This document shows, piece by piece, positions 25,632-33,798 of a stretch of 64,000 nt of DNA; positions within the stretch are counted from its first letter, which is position 1; each line of letters opens with the position of its first letter. Below the pieces are notes generated by a model that saw only the letters and a list, made by a program, of their open reading frames with translations, was not told where the DNA came from and did no database searches. A program made the translations under genes and the position numbers. Origin of the DNA: Treponema sp. UBA6852 (GTDB taxonomy: Bacteria > Spirochaetota > Spirochaetia > Treponematales > Treponemataceae). The stretch spans positions 62,001 to 126,000 of the forward strand of contig DKDI01000006.1 in assembly GCA_002449305.1 (NCBI GenBank), in the 5' to 3' direction.

Positions 25632-26377
25632 TGGCAATTTTTTCATCGAATGATATTTTTATAGTAACAGGTGCAAGTTCTGGAATCGGTAGGGCGGTGG
25701 CTTTTAAGTTGATTGAAGAAGGCGCAAAAGTTGTTGCAATTGGTCGTAATGAAGAAAAACTTGCCGCTCTTAAATTTGAGTGTATAAATTCTGAGCATTG
25801 TTTTATTGAAAAAGTAGATTTAAACGAGCATCTTTCAGATATGCCATTATTTTTGCAAAGTTTGAAAGAAAAATATGGAAAGTTTACAGGTCTTGCTTAT
25901 TGTGCTGGTTCAATTTTGCTAAAACCTGCGAGTGCTATAAGTTATGATGAAGCATTGAATTTGTTCAATATAAACTATTTTGCACCTGTTATGATGTTAA
26001 AAAGTTTTTGTGATAAACGCATCTGCATAGGTCGAGGGGCGTCTGCTGTGGCGGTCGCCTCAGCAGACGCCTTTCTCAGAGAGAAAGGCCTCTGCATCTA
26101 TAGTGGAACAAAGGCTGCATTGCAAGCAAGTTTTTCAACTGTAGCAAAAGAAGTCGCTCCACGAGGAATGAGGATAAATACCGTAAGTCCTAGTGATATA
26201 AAAACTCCAATGACTATGAATGATACGATGAAAGAAATGCGTCAGGACCGAGAAAAATTGTATCCATTTGGATATGGAGAACCTCAAGATGTTGCAGAAC
26301 TTGTTGTATTTTTATTGAGTCAAAAAGCAAAATGGATTACAGGGCATGACTATATAATTGATTGTGCAACATTTTAG
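25631..26377 (+). CDS. Short-chain dehydrogenase/reductase, probable 3-ketoacyl-ACP reductase
   Basis: A 248-residue Rossmann protein with TGASSGIG (residues 13-20), a NADP-type GRN after the second strand, a catalytic Ser near residue 144, and YSGTK with Y157 and K161. Placed after KAS III and ACP, it would reduce the 3-keto group to 3-hydroxyacyl-ACP. Residues 136-156 are encoded by a GC-rich patch made of two palindromes (26038-26089), unlike the rest of this AT-rich gene. The catalytic spacing is kept, so the enzyme is probably active. Confidence 0.82.
   Translation: MAIFSSNDIFIVTGASSGIGRAVAFKLIEEGAKVVAIGRNEEKLAALKFECINSEHCFIEKVDLNEHLSDMPLFLQSLKEKYGKFTGLAYCAGSILLKPASAISYDEALNLFNINYFAPVMMLKSFCDKRICIGRGASAVAVASADAFLREKGLCIYSGTKAALQASFSTVAKEVAPRGMRINTVSPSDIKTPMTMNDTMKEMRQDREKLYPFGYGEPQDVAELVVFLLSQKAKWITGHDYIIDCATF
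26038..26089. repeat. Two nested palindromes inside the SDR coding sequence
   Basis: GGCGTCTGCTG (26038-26048) and CAGCAGACGCC (26061-26071) form an 11-bp stem. Its loop contains GGCG/CGCC. The adjoining GCCTTTCTC (26069-26077) and GAGAAAGGC (26081-26089) form a second, 9-bp stem. The patch is far richer in GC than the gene around it and is read in frame. Confidence 0.85.
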
Positions 26378-26387
26378 GAAATAATTT

Positions 26388-26924
26388 ATGGGTGGAAAAA
26401 TAGTAACTGAAGCTTTAATTGGTAAGTATGTAAATCTTAGAGAAGTAAAAATTGACGATGCTGATTTTATCTTAAAACTTCGTTGCGATGATAAGAAGAG
26501 TCAGTTTCTTCATAAAACTGAATATAATTTAGAAAAACAACAGTCTTATATTAATCATTACCTTAAAATTCAAAATGAATGGTATTTTATCGCAGAAGAT
26601 AAAAATGGTATTAGGATTGGAACCTACAGAATATACGATATTCAAGGGGATAGTTTTTGCATCGGAAGTTGGCTTATGGAGGACGGCGTTTCGGCAGAAC
26701 AGAGTTTTGAAACTGATTATTTAGTTAGAATGTATGGTTTTAATATATTAGGATTTAATCGAATTCATTTTGATGTTAGAAAAGGAAATAAAAAAGTATG
26801 GCGATACCATATGTCATTAGGGGCTGTAAAAACAGGGGAAACAGAACTTGATTATCTATGGGAAGTGACAAAAGCGGATTATTTGAAAAGGGCTTTGCCT
26901 ATGTGCAATGCTATGGGAATTTAA
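26388..26924 (+). CDS. GNAT-family N-acyltransferase
   Basis: A 178-residue RimJ/RimL-type GNAT protein. LREVKIDDADFILKLR is the N-terminal signature, GSWLMEDG lies near the acyl-donor strand, and the helix NILGFNRIHFDVRKGNKKV matches the family's CoA-site region. Last in the acyl set, it probably moves the ACP-bound acyl group to the amino sugar. The hexapeptide transferase earlier may act on another position or state. The acceptor is inferred from context. Confidence 0.75.
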   Translation: MGGKIVTEALIGKYVNLREVKIDDADFILKLRCDDKKSQFLHKTEYNLEKQQSYINHYLKIQNEWYFIAEDKNGIRIGTYRIYDIQGDSFCIGSWLMEDGVSAEQSFETDYLVRMYGFNILGFNRIHFDVRKGNKKVWRYHMSLGAVKTGETELDYLWEVTKADYLKRALPMCNAMGI

Positions 26925-26940
26925 ATATTATTTTACATAA

Positions 26941-26969
26941 TTGATTTTTTTTATAAATTGTATTATATT
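26941..26969 (+). promoter_or_regulatory. Promoter of the Panacea toxin-antitoxin pair
   Basis: TTGATT (26941-26946), a 17-nt spacer and TATATT (26964-26969) lie about 37 nt before the antitoxin ATG. This gives the module its own promoter inside the glycan locus. Confidence 0.75.
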
Positions 26970-27005
26970 TTGTATAGTAAGTATTACTTTAATAAAAGGA
27001 AAAAT

Positions 27006-27569
27006 ATGAAAGCTTATCATCATGAAATAATAGATAACGTAGTATCATATATTTCTCAAAAATATTTTCAGGCATTCAAAAAAAATATTACTCAGACTTT
27101 GCTATTTAAAATTCTTGCCTTGTTTGACTTTCGTGTTTTAAAGCAAAATGGCAGACCTTGTCTTGAACTTTATTATACTGCAAGAGACAGAGGTCCTGTT
27201 CCTGAACAGTTGTATAATGTTGATTTATCCGAATATAAGAGTTTTAAGGTAAAGGATAAAAAGAATGGAGATTATAAGACTAGATATTTTATTTCTGTTA
27301 AAACTCCAAATTTAGACTATTTAGCTCCATCTGAACAAAAGATTTTAAATTTGTTAGTTGATGACATTATAAAAAATAAAATCAATGGCAGTAAAGCTTC
27401 TGATATTACTCATAAAGAAATATTGGCATGGAGAACAGCATATAGTGCTAAGCATAACTCTATAATGTCCTATGAGGATGAATTTCCAGGTATTAAAGAT
27501 AAAAGCATCAATGAAATGACAATTCCAGAATTAAATTTTAAAAAGTATATGGAATTGTCGAATGTATAA
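27006..27569 (+). CDS. Panacea-domain (SocA/DUF4065-like) antitoxin
   Basis: The 187-residue protein has the Panacea core, in which LLFKILALFDFRVLKQNGRP and YTARDRGPVPEQLY align with the DUF4065/SocA signature (tyrosine/proline-rich GPVP turn). Panacea domains act as antitoxins for many unrelated toxins. The ATG at 27006 has AAAGGA upstream; the frame extends to 26958 inside the promoter. It overlaps the next gene by 8 nt, as expected for a toxin-antitoxin pair. Confidence 0.75.
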   Translation: MKAYHHEIIDNVVSYISQKYFQAFKKNITQTLLFKILALFDFRVLKQNGRPCLELYYTARDRGPVPEQLYNVDLSEYKSFKVKDKKNGDYKTRYFISVKTPNLDYLAPSEQKILNLLVDDIIKNKINGSKASDITHKEILAWRTAYSAKHNSIMSYEDEFPGIKDKSINEMTIPELNFKKYMELSNV

Positions 27570-27984
27570 GATTGGGACTGTTATTAGAACTACCTTGCCA
27601 TATAAATCATTTGGAGTTGACGAAAAAGAAAGGTGGTTTGTGTTTCTTGGGAGAGTGAACTTTACTCGTTCCCCTAGAAATGTTTATCTATGTACTACAA
27701 CAACGCAGATTCAAAAATATAAGGAAAATCCATCTTCTACTTATGTTTTTTTCTCTGAGAAAAATTCTTGTTTTGACAGGGATTGCATTCTTTGCTTGGA
27801 TGAAATTGAAGATTCATATACCGAAACGAAATTCAATTTAAAATTCAAACCTGAATATAAAGGTGAGATTACTAAAGAAAAATTAAGAGAAATTGCAATA
27901 AAAATAAAAAAAGCAGATTTGCCTAAGATTATTATTGATGATATTTTGGAGTCTTTTAAGCTGGAAGGAATTTCCACAAAATAG
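27562..27984 (+). CDS. Probable toxin partner of the Panacea antitoxin
   Basis: 140 residues that begin with a beta-rich region (YKIGTVIRTTLPY, then RWFVFLGRV and RNVYLCTTTTQIQ), in the style of MazF/PemK SH3-like barrels. A helical C terminus follows. I cannot place it in a named family with certainty; the toxin role rests on gene order, the 8-nt overlap and the Panacea partner. Confidence 0.55.
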   Translation: MYKIGTVIRTTLPYKSFGVDEKERWFVFLGRVNFTRSPRNVYLCTTTTQIQKYKENPSSTYVFFSEKNSCFDRDCILCLDEIEDSYTETKFNLKFKPEYKGEITKEKLREIAIKIKKADLPKIIIDDILESFKLEGISTK

Positions 27985-28068
27985 TCCCTCTAAAGAATAA
28001 TTCAAGCATAAATATCTTTTCTTTAAAACATTACATAACAATTTTATTTCTCATACAAGGACAAAAAT

Positions 28069-29148
28069 ATGCAAGTTCAGTTTCAAAAAAAATCTCTACG
28101 ACTTTACAGTATTGATATATTTAGATGCTGTTGTGCATTTGCTGTATTTTTGTTTCATGCAAGGATTCATTTAAATGTGAATTTTGGAATCTTAAATAAT
28201 TTTATTGGAGATTCGCATATTTTTATGACGGCATTTTTTATGCTTTCAGGCTTTTCATTGTATTATAGTCAAAATATGATTTGTGGGGGGGATAGTAATT
28301 TCTTTATAAAAAGAATTGTATCAATATTTCCACTTTATATTGCAATATGGTTTTTATGGTCTGTATTTGAATTTATTAAAGGAAACTTTCTACCTGCATG
28401 GAAGCATCTGGTTATTGCTCCTGTTGAATTTTTAATGTTGCAGTCAATTTATGACGGAAGTTTTGGAATTCTTCATAATGGAGGAACATGGTTTATCAGT
28501 TGCATTTTTATCTGCTATTTGATTTACCCATATCTTGAATCTATAATTAAAAAAAATAAAAAGAAAACAAATATTGCTCTTCTGATATTATTTTATTTGA
28601 TTATTTCATACTCTTATGTGCCTGTTTATATTTTTAAATTTGGTGATATTTATGCAAATCCATTTTTCAGACTTCTTGAATTTGCGGAAGGAATTATTTT
28701 GGCCTGGTTGTTTTTGCAAAATAAAGACAAGAATATTTCAAAGAGAACAAATCTTTTAATTCCTTTTTTTATTTTTGCCTTGATTGCTGTAATATCTTTT
28801 GGTGTTCATTTTGGTTTTGGATATGTACTGCTATATAATTTTTTAGCAGTTCCTGTGTTTGGATTTATTCTGTATTTTTGCGGAAGATTAGAAATGCGCT
28901 ATAAGATATGCCGCTTTCAAAAGATAATTTCATTATTAAGTGAATGCAGTTACGCTTTTTTTTTAGCACAGTTTTTCTGTTTTGACATAACAAAATATCT
29001 TGCAAGACATACTTTATTTTTTCAAAAAGGTGGAAATTCAAAATTATTTTTCTGTTCATTTTTCTTTTGCTGCATTATAAGTATTTTTCTGCATTTCTTA
29101 ATTGAAAAGCCGATTAAAAAGTTTTTAACTAAAAAGCTTTATTTTTAA
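28069..29148 (+). CDS. Acyltransferase 3 (OafA-like) membrane protein with G7 tract
   Basis: A 359-residue polytopic protein. RLYSIDIFRCCCAFAVFLFHARIH is split between the N-terminal arginine motif and helix 1 with its catalytic-type histidine, and roughly ten membrane segments follow. The family O-acetylates sugars of surface polysaccharides. The G7 run at 28285-28291 falls near codon 73, so one-base slippage would truncate the protein early. It stands between the TA pair and the aminotransferase, with a short AAGGAC site before the ATG. Confidence 0.82.
   Translation: MQVQFQKKSLRLYSIDIFRCCCAFAVFLFHARIHLNVNFGILNNFIGDSHIFMTAFFMLSGFSLYYSQNMICGGDSNFFIKRIVSIFPLYIAIWFLWSVFEFIKGNFLPAWKHLVIAPVEFLMLQSIYDGSFGILHNGGTWFISCIFICYLIYPYLESIIKKNKKKTNIALLILFYLIISYSYVPVYIFKFGDIYANPFFRLLEFAEGIILAWLFLQNKDKNISKRTNLLIPFFIFALIAVISFGVHFGFGYVLLYNFLAVPVFGFILYFCGRLEMRYKICRFQKIISLLSECSYAFFLAQFFCFDITKYLARHTLFFQKGGNSKLFFCSFFFCCIISIFLHFLIEKPIKKFLTKKLYF
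28285..28291 (+). repeat. Poly-G tract (G7) in an O-acyltransferase gene
   Basis: Seven G in a row encode a Gly-Gly pair near residue 73. The gene is in frame with seven; gain or loss of one G would abolish most of the protein. Confidence 0.85.
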
Positions 29149-29167
29149 TTTTTACAAGGACAACAAT

Positions 29168-30271
29168 ATGCAAGTTCCATTTTTAAGTTTAAAAGAGGTT
29201 ACAGAGCTTCATTCTAAGGAAATCAATGAGGCTGTTGGCCGGGTTGTGAATTCTGGATGGTATCTGCAAGGGGCTGAAAATGAAAAGTTCGAGGCTGACT
29301 TTGCAAAGTATATCGGCACAAAATACTGTGTAGGGGTTGCAAACGGACTTGACGCGTTGATTTGGATTCTGCGCGCATATATTGAACTTGGCCGTCTGCA
29401 TAAAGGCGACGAGGTGCTGGTTCCGGCGAACACATACATCGCCACTATTCTTGCAATCAGCGAGAACGGCTTGGTGCCTGTTCTTGTAGAGCCAAAACTT
29501 GAGACTCTTGAAATTGATGATGATTTGCTTGAGTCAAAAATCTCGTCAAAGACTAAGGCTATTATGATTGTGCATCTGTACGGACGCTGCGCTTATACCA
29601 ATAAGATAGAAGAAATATGTAAAAAACATAATCTTTACCTGTTTGAGGACAACGCGCAGGCTCATGGCTGTCAGTTCAATGGAAAAAGAACAGGAAGTCT
29701 TGGAAATGCGGCTGCCCACAGTTTCTATCCGGGAAAGAATCTTGGCGCATTGGGAGACGCAGGGGCTGTAACAACAGATGACGAGGAAGTTGCAAAATGT
29801 ATCAGGGCATTGGCAAATTATGGCTCAAGCAAAAAATATGTCTTTGACTATATAGGGCGCAACAGCCGCTTGGATGAAATTCAGGCCGCTGTTCTTGATG
29901 TAAAGCTTAAATATCTTGAGCAGGACAATGACCGCAGAAAAGCTGTTGCCAAAACGTATATTGACGGAATAAAAAATCCTAAAATATTTGTTCCTGAAAC
30001 AAAAGATTTTACTGCAAATGCGTTTCATCTGTTTCCTGTTCTTTGTGAAAAGCGGGATGAGCTTCAGCAGTATTTAAAAGAAAAAGGCATAGGAACAGTT
30101 ATTCATTATCCGATTCCGCCTCACAAGCAGAAGTGCTACAAGGACTGGAACGGAATGTCGCTGCCGGTTACAGAAAAAATCGCCGCGCAGGAGCTTAGTC
30201 TGCCGATTGGACCTACAATTGCGGATGAGCAGGTGCAGTATGTTGTTGACTGTGTGAATGAGTGGGAATAG
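29168..30271 (+). CDS. DegT/DnrJ/EryC1/StrS sugar aminotransferase (FdtB-like)
   Basis: This 367-residue fold-type I PLP enzyme has D161 in FEDNAQAHGC and the Schiff-base lysine K190 in SFYPGKNLGALGDAG. It would aminate the 3-keto sugar made by the FdtA enzymes, giving dTDP-Fuc3N or Qui3N. Codons are richer in GC, like the FdtA pair, implying the acyl and TA genes between them were inserted into an older cluster. Confidence 0.88.
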   Translation: MQVPFLSLKEVTELHSKEINEAVGRVVNSGWYLQGAENEKFEADFAKYIGTKYCVGVANGLDALIWILRAYIELGRLHKGDEVLVPANTYIATILAISENGLVPVLVEPKLETLEIDDDLLESKISSKTKAIMIVHLYGRCAYTNKIEEICKKHNLYLFEDNAQAHGCQFNGKRTGSLGNAAAHSFYPGKNLGALGDAGAVTTDDEEVAKCIRALANYGSSKKYVFDYIGRNSRLDEIQAAVLDVKLKYLEQDNDRRKAVAKTYIDGIKNPKIFVPETKDFTANAFHLFPVLCEKRDELQQYLKEKGIGTVIHYPIPPHKQKCYKDWNGMSLPVTEKIAAQELSLPIGPTIADEQVQYVVDCVNEWE

Positions 30272-30274
30272 ATT

Positions 30275-31552
30275 GTGAATATCCTTAATAAAATAAAACA
30301 TTTCTTCAGTATGGTGCTTCCTGCTAATTTAAAAAGATGTATAAAACGTTTGCAATGTAAAAATCTTATAAAATCCACTTATAGACATTATTCAGAAATT
30401 GAAGAGGAGATTAAAAACAGAAATCAAAAAAACTTAAGATTTGCAGCTTATGTTGTTTATGACTCGACTTTTGGCGCTTATGATTTATTTGATTTAATGC
30501 TTTCTGATTTGGAGCATTACACGCCAAAAATTGTTGTTATTCCGGATGTTTCCCGTGGGAACGAACATATGATAAAACAGTATCATGAAACAAAAAGTTT
30601 TTTTATAAGAAAATATGGTTCAGAATTTGTTCTTGATGGATGGAATGAAGGCGAGAATAAATTTGTTGACTATAGTGATGAATTTGACGTGGTTTATCTT
30701 GCAAATCCTTATGATATCATGGTTGATAAAATTCACGGACTTTCATATTTAAGTACAAAAAATATTCTTCCTATATATATGAGTTATGGTTGTATGCCTG
30801 ATAATTATGGATGCAAAATTATTATGCCATTAAAAGAAATAAGTCTTTTTTGGAAAGTTTTTGCAGATAATAAGATGACATATAAAGACTATTGCCGATA
30901 TGAACTTGCAAAAGGAAAAAATGTTGTACTTTCTGGTTATGCAAAAATGGATTCCCTTGCAAAATTCAAAGAGAATTCAAGAGTTAAAAAGCGCATAATA
31001 ATTGCACCGCATCATACAATCAATAATCCTGCATTGCCATTATCTAATTTTCTTGAGTATCAGAATTTTTATTTGGAACTTCCAAAATTATTTCCGCAGA
31101 TAGAGTTTGTTTTTAGACCCCACCCATTGCTATTTATAAACATGATAAATGAAGGGTATTGGAATGCAACTCAAGTAAATGAATATATTAAAAAAGTAAA
31201 AGATAATGGAATGATTTATTCTACTGGCGGTGATTATTTTGATATATTTGTTAATTCCGATGCAATGATTCATGACTGCTCTTCATTTGTGGTTGAATAT
31301 CTTTTTACAAAGAAACCATGTTGTTTTATGGCGAAAAAGAACTATAAAAAAATTTTCTCTTCATTAGGAAAATCCTGCTTAAAGAATTATTACCTTGCAT
31401 TCAATAAACAGCAGATAATAGAGTTTATACAAAATGTAGTTATTGATGAAAAAGATGAATTAAAACAAAAGAGAGAATTATATACTGCTAAATGTTTAGC
31501 TGTAAATTATCCTAATGCCTCGGAAAAAATATTAGAAGAGATTTCTTTATAA
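30275..31552 (+). CDS. CDP-glycerol glycerophosphotransferase-like (TagF family)
   Basis: A 425-residue soluble or peripheral protein resembling the TagB/TagF group. IIIAPHHTINNP, FVFRPHPLLF and SDAMIHDCSSFVVEYLF are the donor-binding motifs of CDP-alcohol transferases. The start is GTG at 30275, 3 nt after the aminotransferase stop. With the cytidylyltransferase gene downstream it probably attaches an alcohol phosphate to the repeat unit; the alcohol is unknown. Confidence 0.78.
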   Translation: MNILNKIKHFFSMVLPANLKRCIKRLQCKNLIKSTYRHYSEIEEEIKNRNQKNLRFAAYVVYDSTFGAYDLFDLMLSDLEHYTPKIVVIPDVSRGNEHMIKQYHETKSFFIRKYGSEFVLDGWNEGENKFVDYSDEFDVVYLANPYDIMVDKIHGLSYLSTKNILPIYMSYGCMPDNYGCKIIMPLKEISLFWKVFADNKMTYKDYCRYELAKGKNVVLSGYAKMDSLAKFKENSRVKKRIIIAPHHTINNPALPLSNFLEYQNFYLELPKLFPQIEFVFRPHPLLFINMINEGYWNATQVNEYIKKVKDNGMIYSTGGDYFDIFVNSDAMIHDCSSFVVEYLFTKKPCCFMAKKNYKKIFSSLGKSCLKNYYLAFNKQQIIEFIQNVVIDEKDELKQKRELYTAKCLAVNYPNASEKILEEISL

Positions 31553-31568
31553 ATAAGAAGGTGAATTT

Positions 31569-32654
31569 ATGTATTATTTGGATAAAAATATAAAAAATCT
31601 TGACCGTATTTTTGATCAAAATAGTCGAGAGGGCTATCTTAGACTTGATTTGAATGAAAATCCTGAAGGTCTTCCGCAGGATTTTATAAATAAAGTATTA
31701 AAAGATATAACTCCTGAATTTGTTGCAAAATATCCAGAAACTTTGGACTTTACTCAGATTTTGGCAGATTATCTGAATACAGACATAGACCATATTTGTC
31801 TTACAAATGGTTCTTCAGAAGGTATTAGGCAAATAATAGAAGCTTTTACTTCTCCGAACGGTAGAATTGTAGGTGTTACACCTACGTATGCTATGTTTGA
31901 AGTGTATCCAAAAATGTATGGGCGTAATTTTATTCCTGTTAAGTATGCTGATGATTTGAGGATGCCAGTTGAAAATATTTTAAAGGAGCTTACTCCAGAA
32001 ACAGAGTTGCTTATTCTCTTGAATCCGAACAATCCTATGGGAAATGCATATTCTGAAATTGAGTTTCAGAGAATTATTGACAGTGCAAAACAAAATGAAA
32101 TAACTGTATTGATTGATGAAGCTTATATGTATTTTTATCCGAATAGTTTTATAAATTATGCACTTACAAATGGACATATTTTTGTGACAAGAACATTTTC
32201 AAAATTATTTTCCCTTGCGGGGTGCCGACTTGGTTATGTCGTTGGATGGCCAGAAGGTATAAAAATGGTTCAAAAGTTATGCACTCCGCATAATGTGAAT
32301 GCTTTTGCAATGAAATTTGCAAAGGAAATAATCAAAACTCCGAGAATGATAGATGATTTGATTCTGCATTATAAAGAAGGAAAAGAATTTCTTATAAAAT
32401 CGTTAAAGGAACATGAATATTCTTTTAATGCAAAAGAAGGAAATTTTATCTTTATAAAACCAAAAACTGATGCCTATGCTCTTGTAAAAAGAATGAAAAA
32501 TGAAGAAAGCATCCTTATAAAAACATATTCAGGAATAGGAAAATTGGGAACATGCTTGAGGGTAACAACTGGAGGAATAAAGCCGATGAAACGCTTCTTG
32601 GAGGCCTTGTATAAACTGGATTTAGAAAATATGTCGGGGGGGGGAGTAATGTAA
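31569..32654 (+). CDS. HisC/CobD-like PLP enzyme with G9 tract at its end
   Basis: A fold-type I enzyme of 361 residues. LRLDLNENPEG at the N terminus, LTNGSSEGI, LNPNNPMGN, LIDEAY and RTFSKLFSLAGCRLGY with K212 mark the histidinol-phosphate aminotransferase group. That group also includes CobD-type phospho-amino-acid decarboxylases. In this setting it may make an amino-alcohol phosphate or amino sugar precursor; histidine synthesis is unlikely here. A G9 run (32636-32644) is 3 codons before the stop. Confidence 0.7.
   Translation: MYYLDKNIKNLDRIFDQNSREGYLRLDLNENPEGLPQDFINKVLKDITPEFVAKYPETLDFTQILADYLNTDIDHICLTNGSSEGIRQIIEAFTSPNGRIVGVTPTYAMFEVYPKMYGRNFIPVKYADDLRMPVENILKELTPETELLILLNPNNPMGNAYSEIEFQRIIDSAKQNEITVLIDEAYMYFYPNSFINYALTNGHIFVTRTFSKLFSLAGCRLGYVVGWPEGIKMVQKLCTPHNVNAFAMKFAKEIIKTPRMIDDLILHYKEGKEFLIKSLKEHEYSFNAKEGNFIFIKPKTDAYALVKRMKNEESILIKTYSGIGKLGTCLRVTTGGIKPMKRFLEALYKLDLENMSGGGVM
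32636..32644 (+). repeat. Poly-G tract (G9) at the end of the HisC-like gene
   Basis: With G9 the frame stops at 32654. Adding one G would extend it about 12 codons to a TGA that overlaps the next ATG at 32689; removing one G would stop it slightly earlier. The effect is therefore on the C-terminal tail and translational coupling. Confidence 0.9.
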
Positions 32655-32688
32655 TAACGAAGCCACTCTACTTTATTGGAGTGGCTGC

Positions 32689-33774
32689 ATGATAAACTTC
32701 ACCGTTGGTCCGGTTCAGATGGACGAAGAAACTTTGTCTCTTGGAAGCAGTCAGATTCCGTATTTCCGTACAGAAGAATTTTCCGTTCTTATGAAAGAGA
32801 ATGAAAATCTGCTCTGCAAGTTCTTTGACGCTCCTGAAAATTCGCATGTTGTTTTTATGACAGGAAGCGGAACTGCGTCGATGGAAGGCGGAGTCATGAA
32901 TTTCTTTGATTCTTCTGACAAGGTTCTTGTTGTGAACGGCGGAAGTTTCGGTTCTCGTCTTGTGGAGCTTTGCCAGATACATGATATTCCGATTACAGAA
33001 ATAAAGCTTGATTTTGGAAAGCCTCTGACTTATGAAATTCTCTCTCGGTATGAAAATCAGGAATATACAGGTTTGCTTGTCCAGCTGTGCGAGACTTCCA
33101 GCGGCGTTCTTTTCGACATGAATCTTATCGGGAATTTTTGTAAGAGAAATGGAATCTTTCTTTTTGTTGATGCGGTAAGCGGATTTATGGCTGACGAGTT
33201 TTCAATGAGAAAAATGCACGTGAATGCTACGATTACAGGAAGCCAGAAAGCACTTTCACTTCCTCCGTCAATGTCGTTCACCGTTATGGATGAAAAAGCT
33301 GTAGCTCGTGCTCAAAAAATTAATGTCAAAAACCTGTACTTCAACTATCCGCTTTATCTTAAAAACGGCGAGCGCGGACAGACTCCTTTTACTCCGGCTG
33401 TCGCAACCTTGATTATGCTGAATGACAGGCTCAAGAGAATTGAAAAGTCCGGCGGAATAAAAGCTCAGAATGAAATTATGCGAAACAGGGCTGAATATTT
33501 CAGGGAAAAAATAAAACAGATTCCATTTGAAATGTTTGTTGCTAGGGAAAATGCTTCAAATTGTGTAACCGCATTGCGTCCTGAAAATCCATCGGTTGAT
33601 GCACATAAAATTTTTGAAATCCTGAAAGATGAGTACGGAATCTGGATTTGTCCGAATGGCGGCGAATATGCAGAAAAAGTATTCCGTGTCGGTCATATAG
33701 GCGCGGTTTCGGAAGAACAGATTGATAACTTAATAGATGCGTTTGAGGATTTGCAGAAGCGTAATCTATTGTAA
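32689..33774 (+). CDS. Class V aminotransferase (AGXT/AEP-transaminase-like)
   Basis: 361 residues with NFTVGPVQM at the N terminus, MTGSGTASMEG, FVDAVSGFMADE and TGSQKALSLPPS, which carries K187. This is the alanine-glyoxylate / 2-aminoethylphosphonate transaminase superfamily. No PEP mutase or phosphonopyruvate decarboxylase is in the window, so an aminoethylphosphonate route is not proven. GGAGT precedes the ATG. The gene leads into a cytidylyltransferase, so an amino-alcohol phosphate donor is plausible. Confidence 0.75.
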   Translation: MINFTVGPVQMDEETLSLGSSQIPYFRTEEFSVLMKENENLLCKFFDAPENSHVVFMTGSGTASMEGGVMNFFDSSDKVLVVNGGSFGSRLVELCQIHDIPITEIKLDFGKPLTYEILSRYENQEYTGLLVQLCETSSGVLFDMNLIGNFCKRNGIFLFVDAVSGFMADEFSMRKMHVNATITGSQKALSLPPSMSFTVMDEKAVARAQKINVKNLYFNYPLYLKNGERGQTPFTPAVATLIMLNDRLKRIEKSGGIKAQNEIMRNRAEYFREKIKQIPFEMFVARENASNCVTALRPENPSVDAHKIFEILKDEYGIWICPNGGEYAEKVFRVGHIGAVSEEQIDNLIDAFEDLQKRNLL

Positions 33775-33798
33775 AACGTAAAAGAGGAGAAGATAAAA

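Noticed and set aside
26038..26089. Terminator or attenuator inside the SDR gene
   Set aside because: No T-run follows the stems and the frame is open; better explained as an in-frame palindromic patch.
31569..32654. True histidinol-phosphate aminotransferase (hisC) for histidine synthesis
   Set aside because: It is in the glycan locus with no other his gene, and CobD-type or sugar-related functions fit as well, so I gave no gene symbol.
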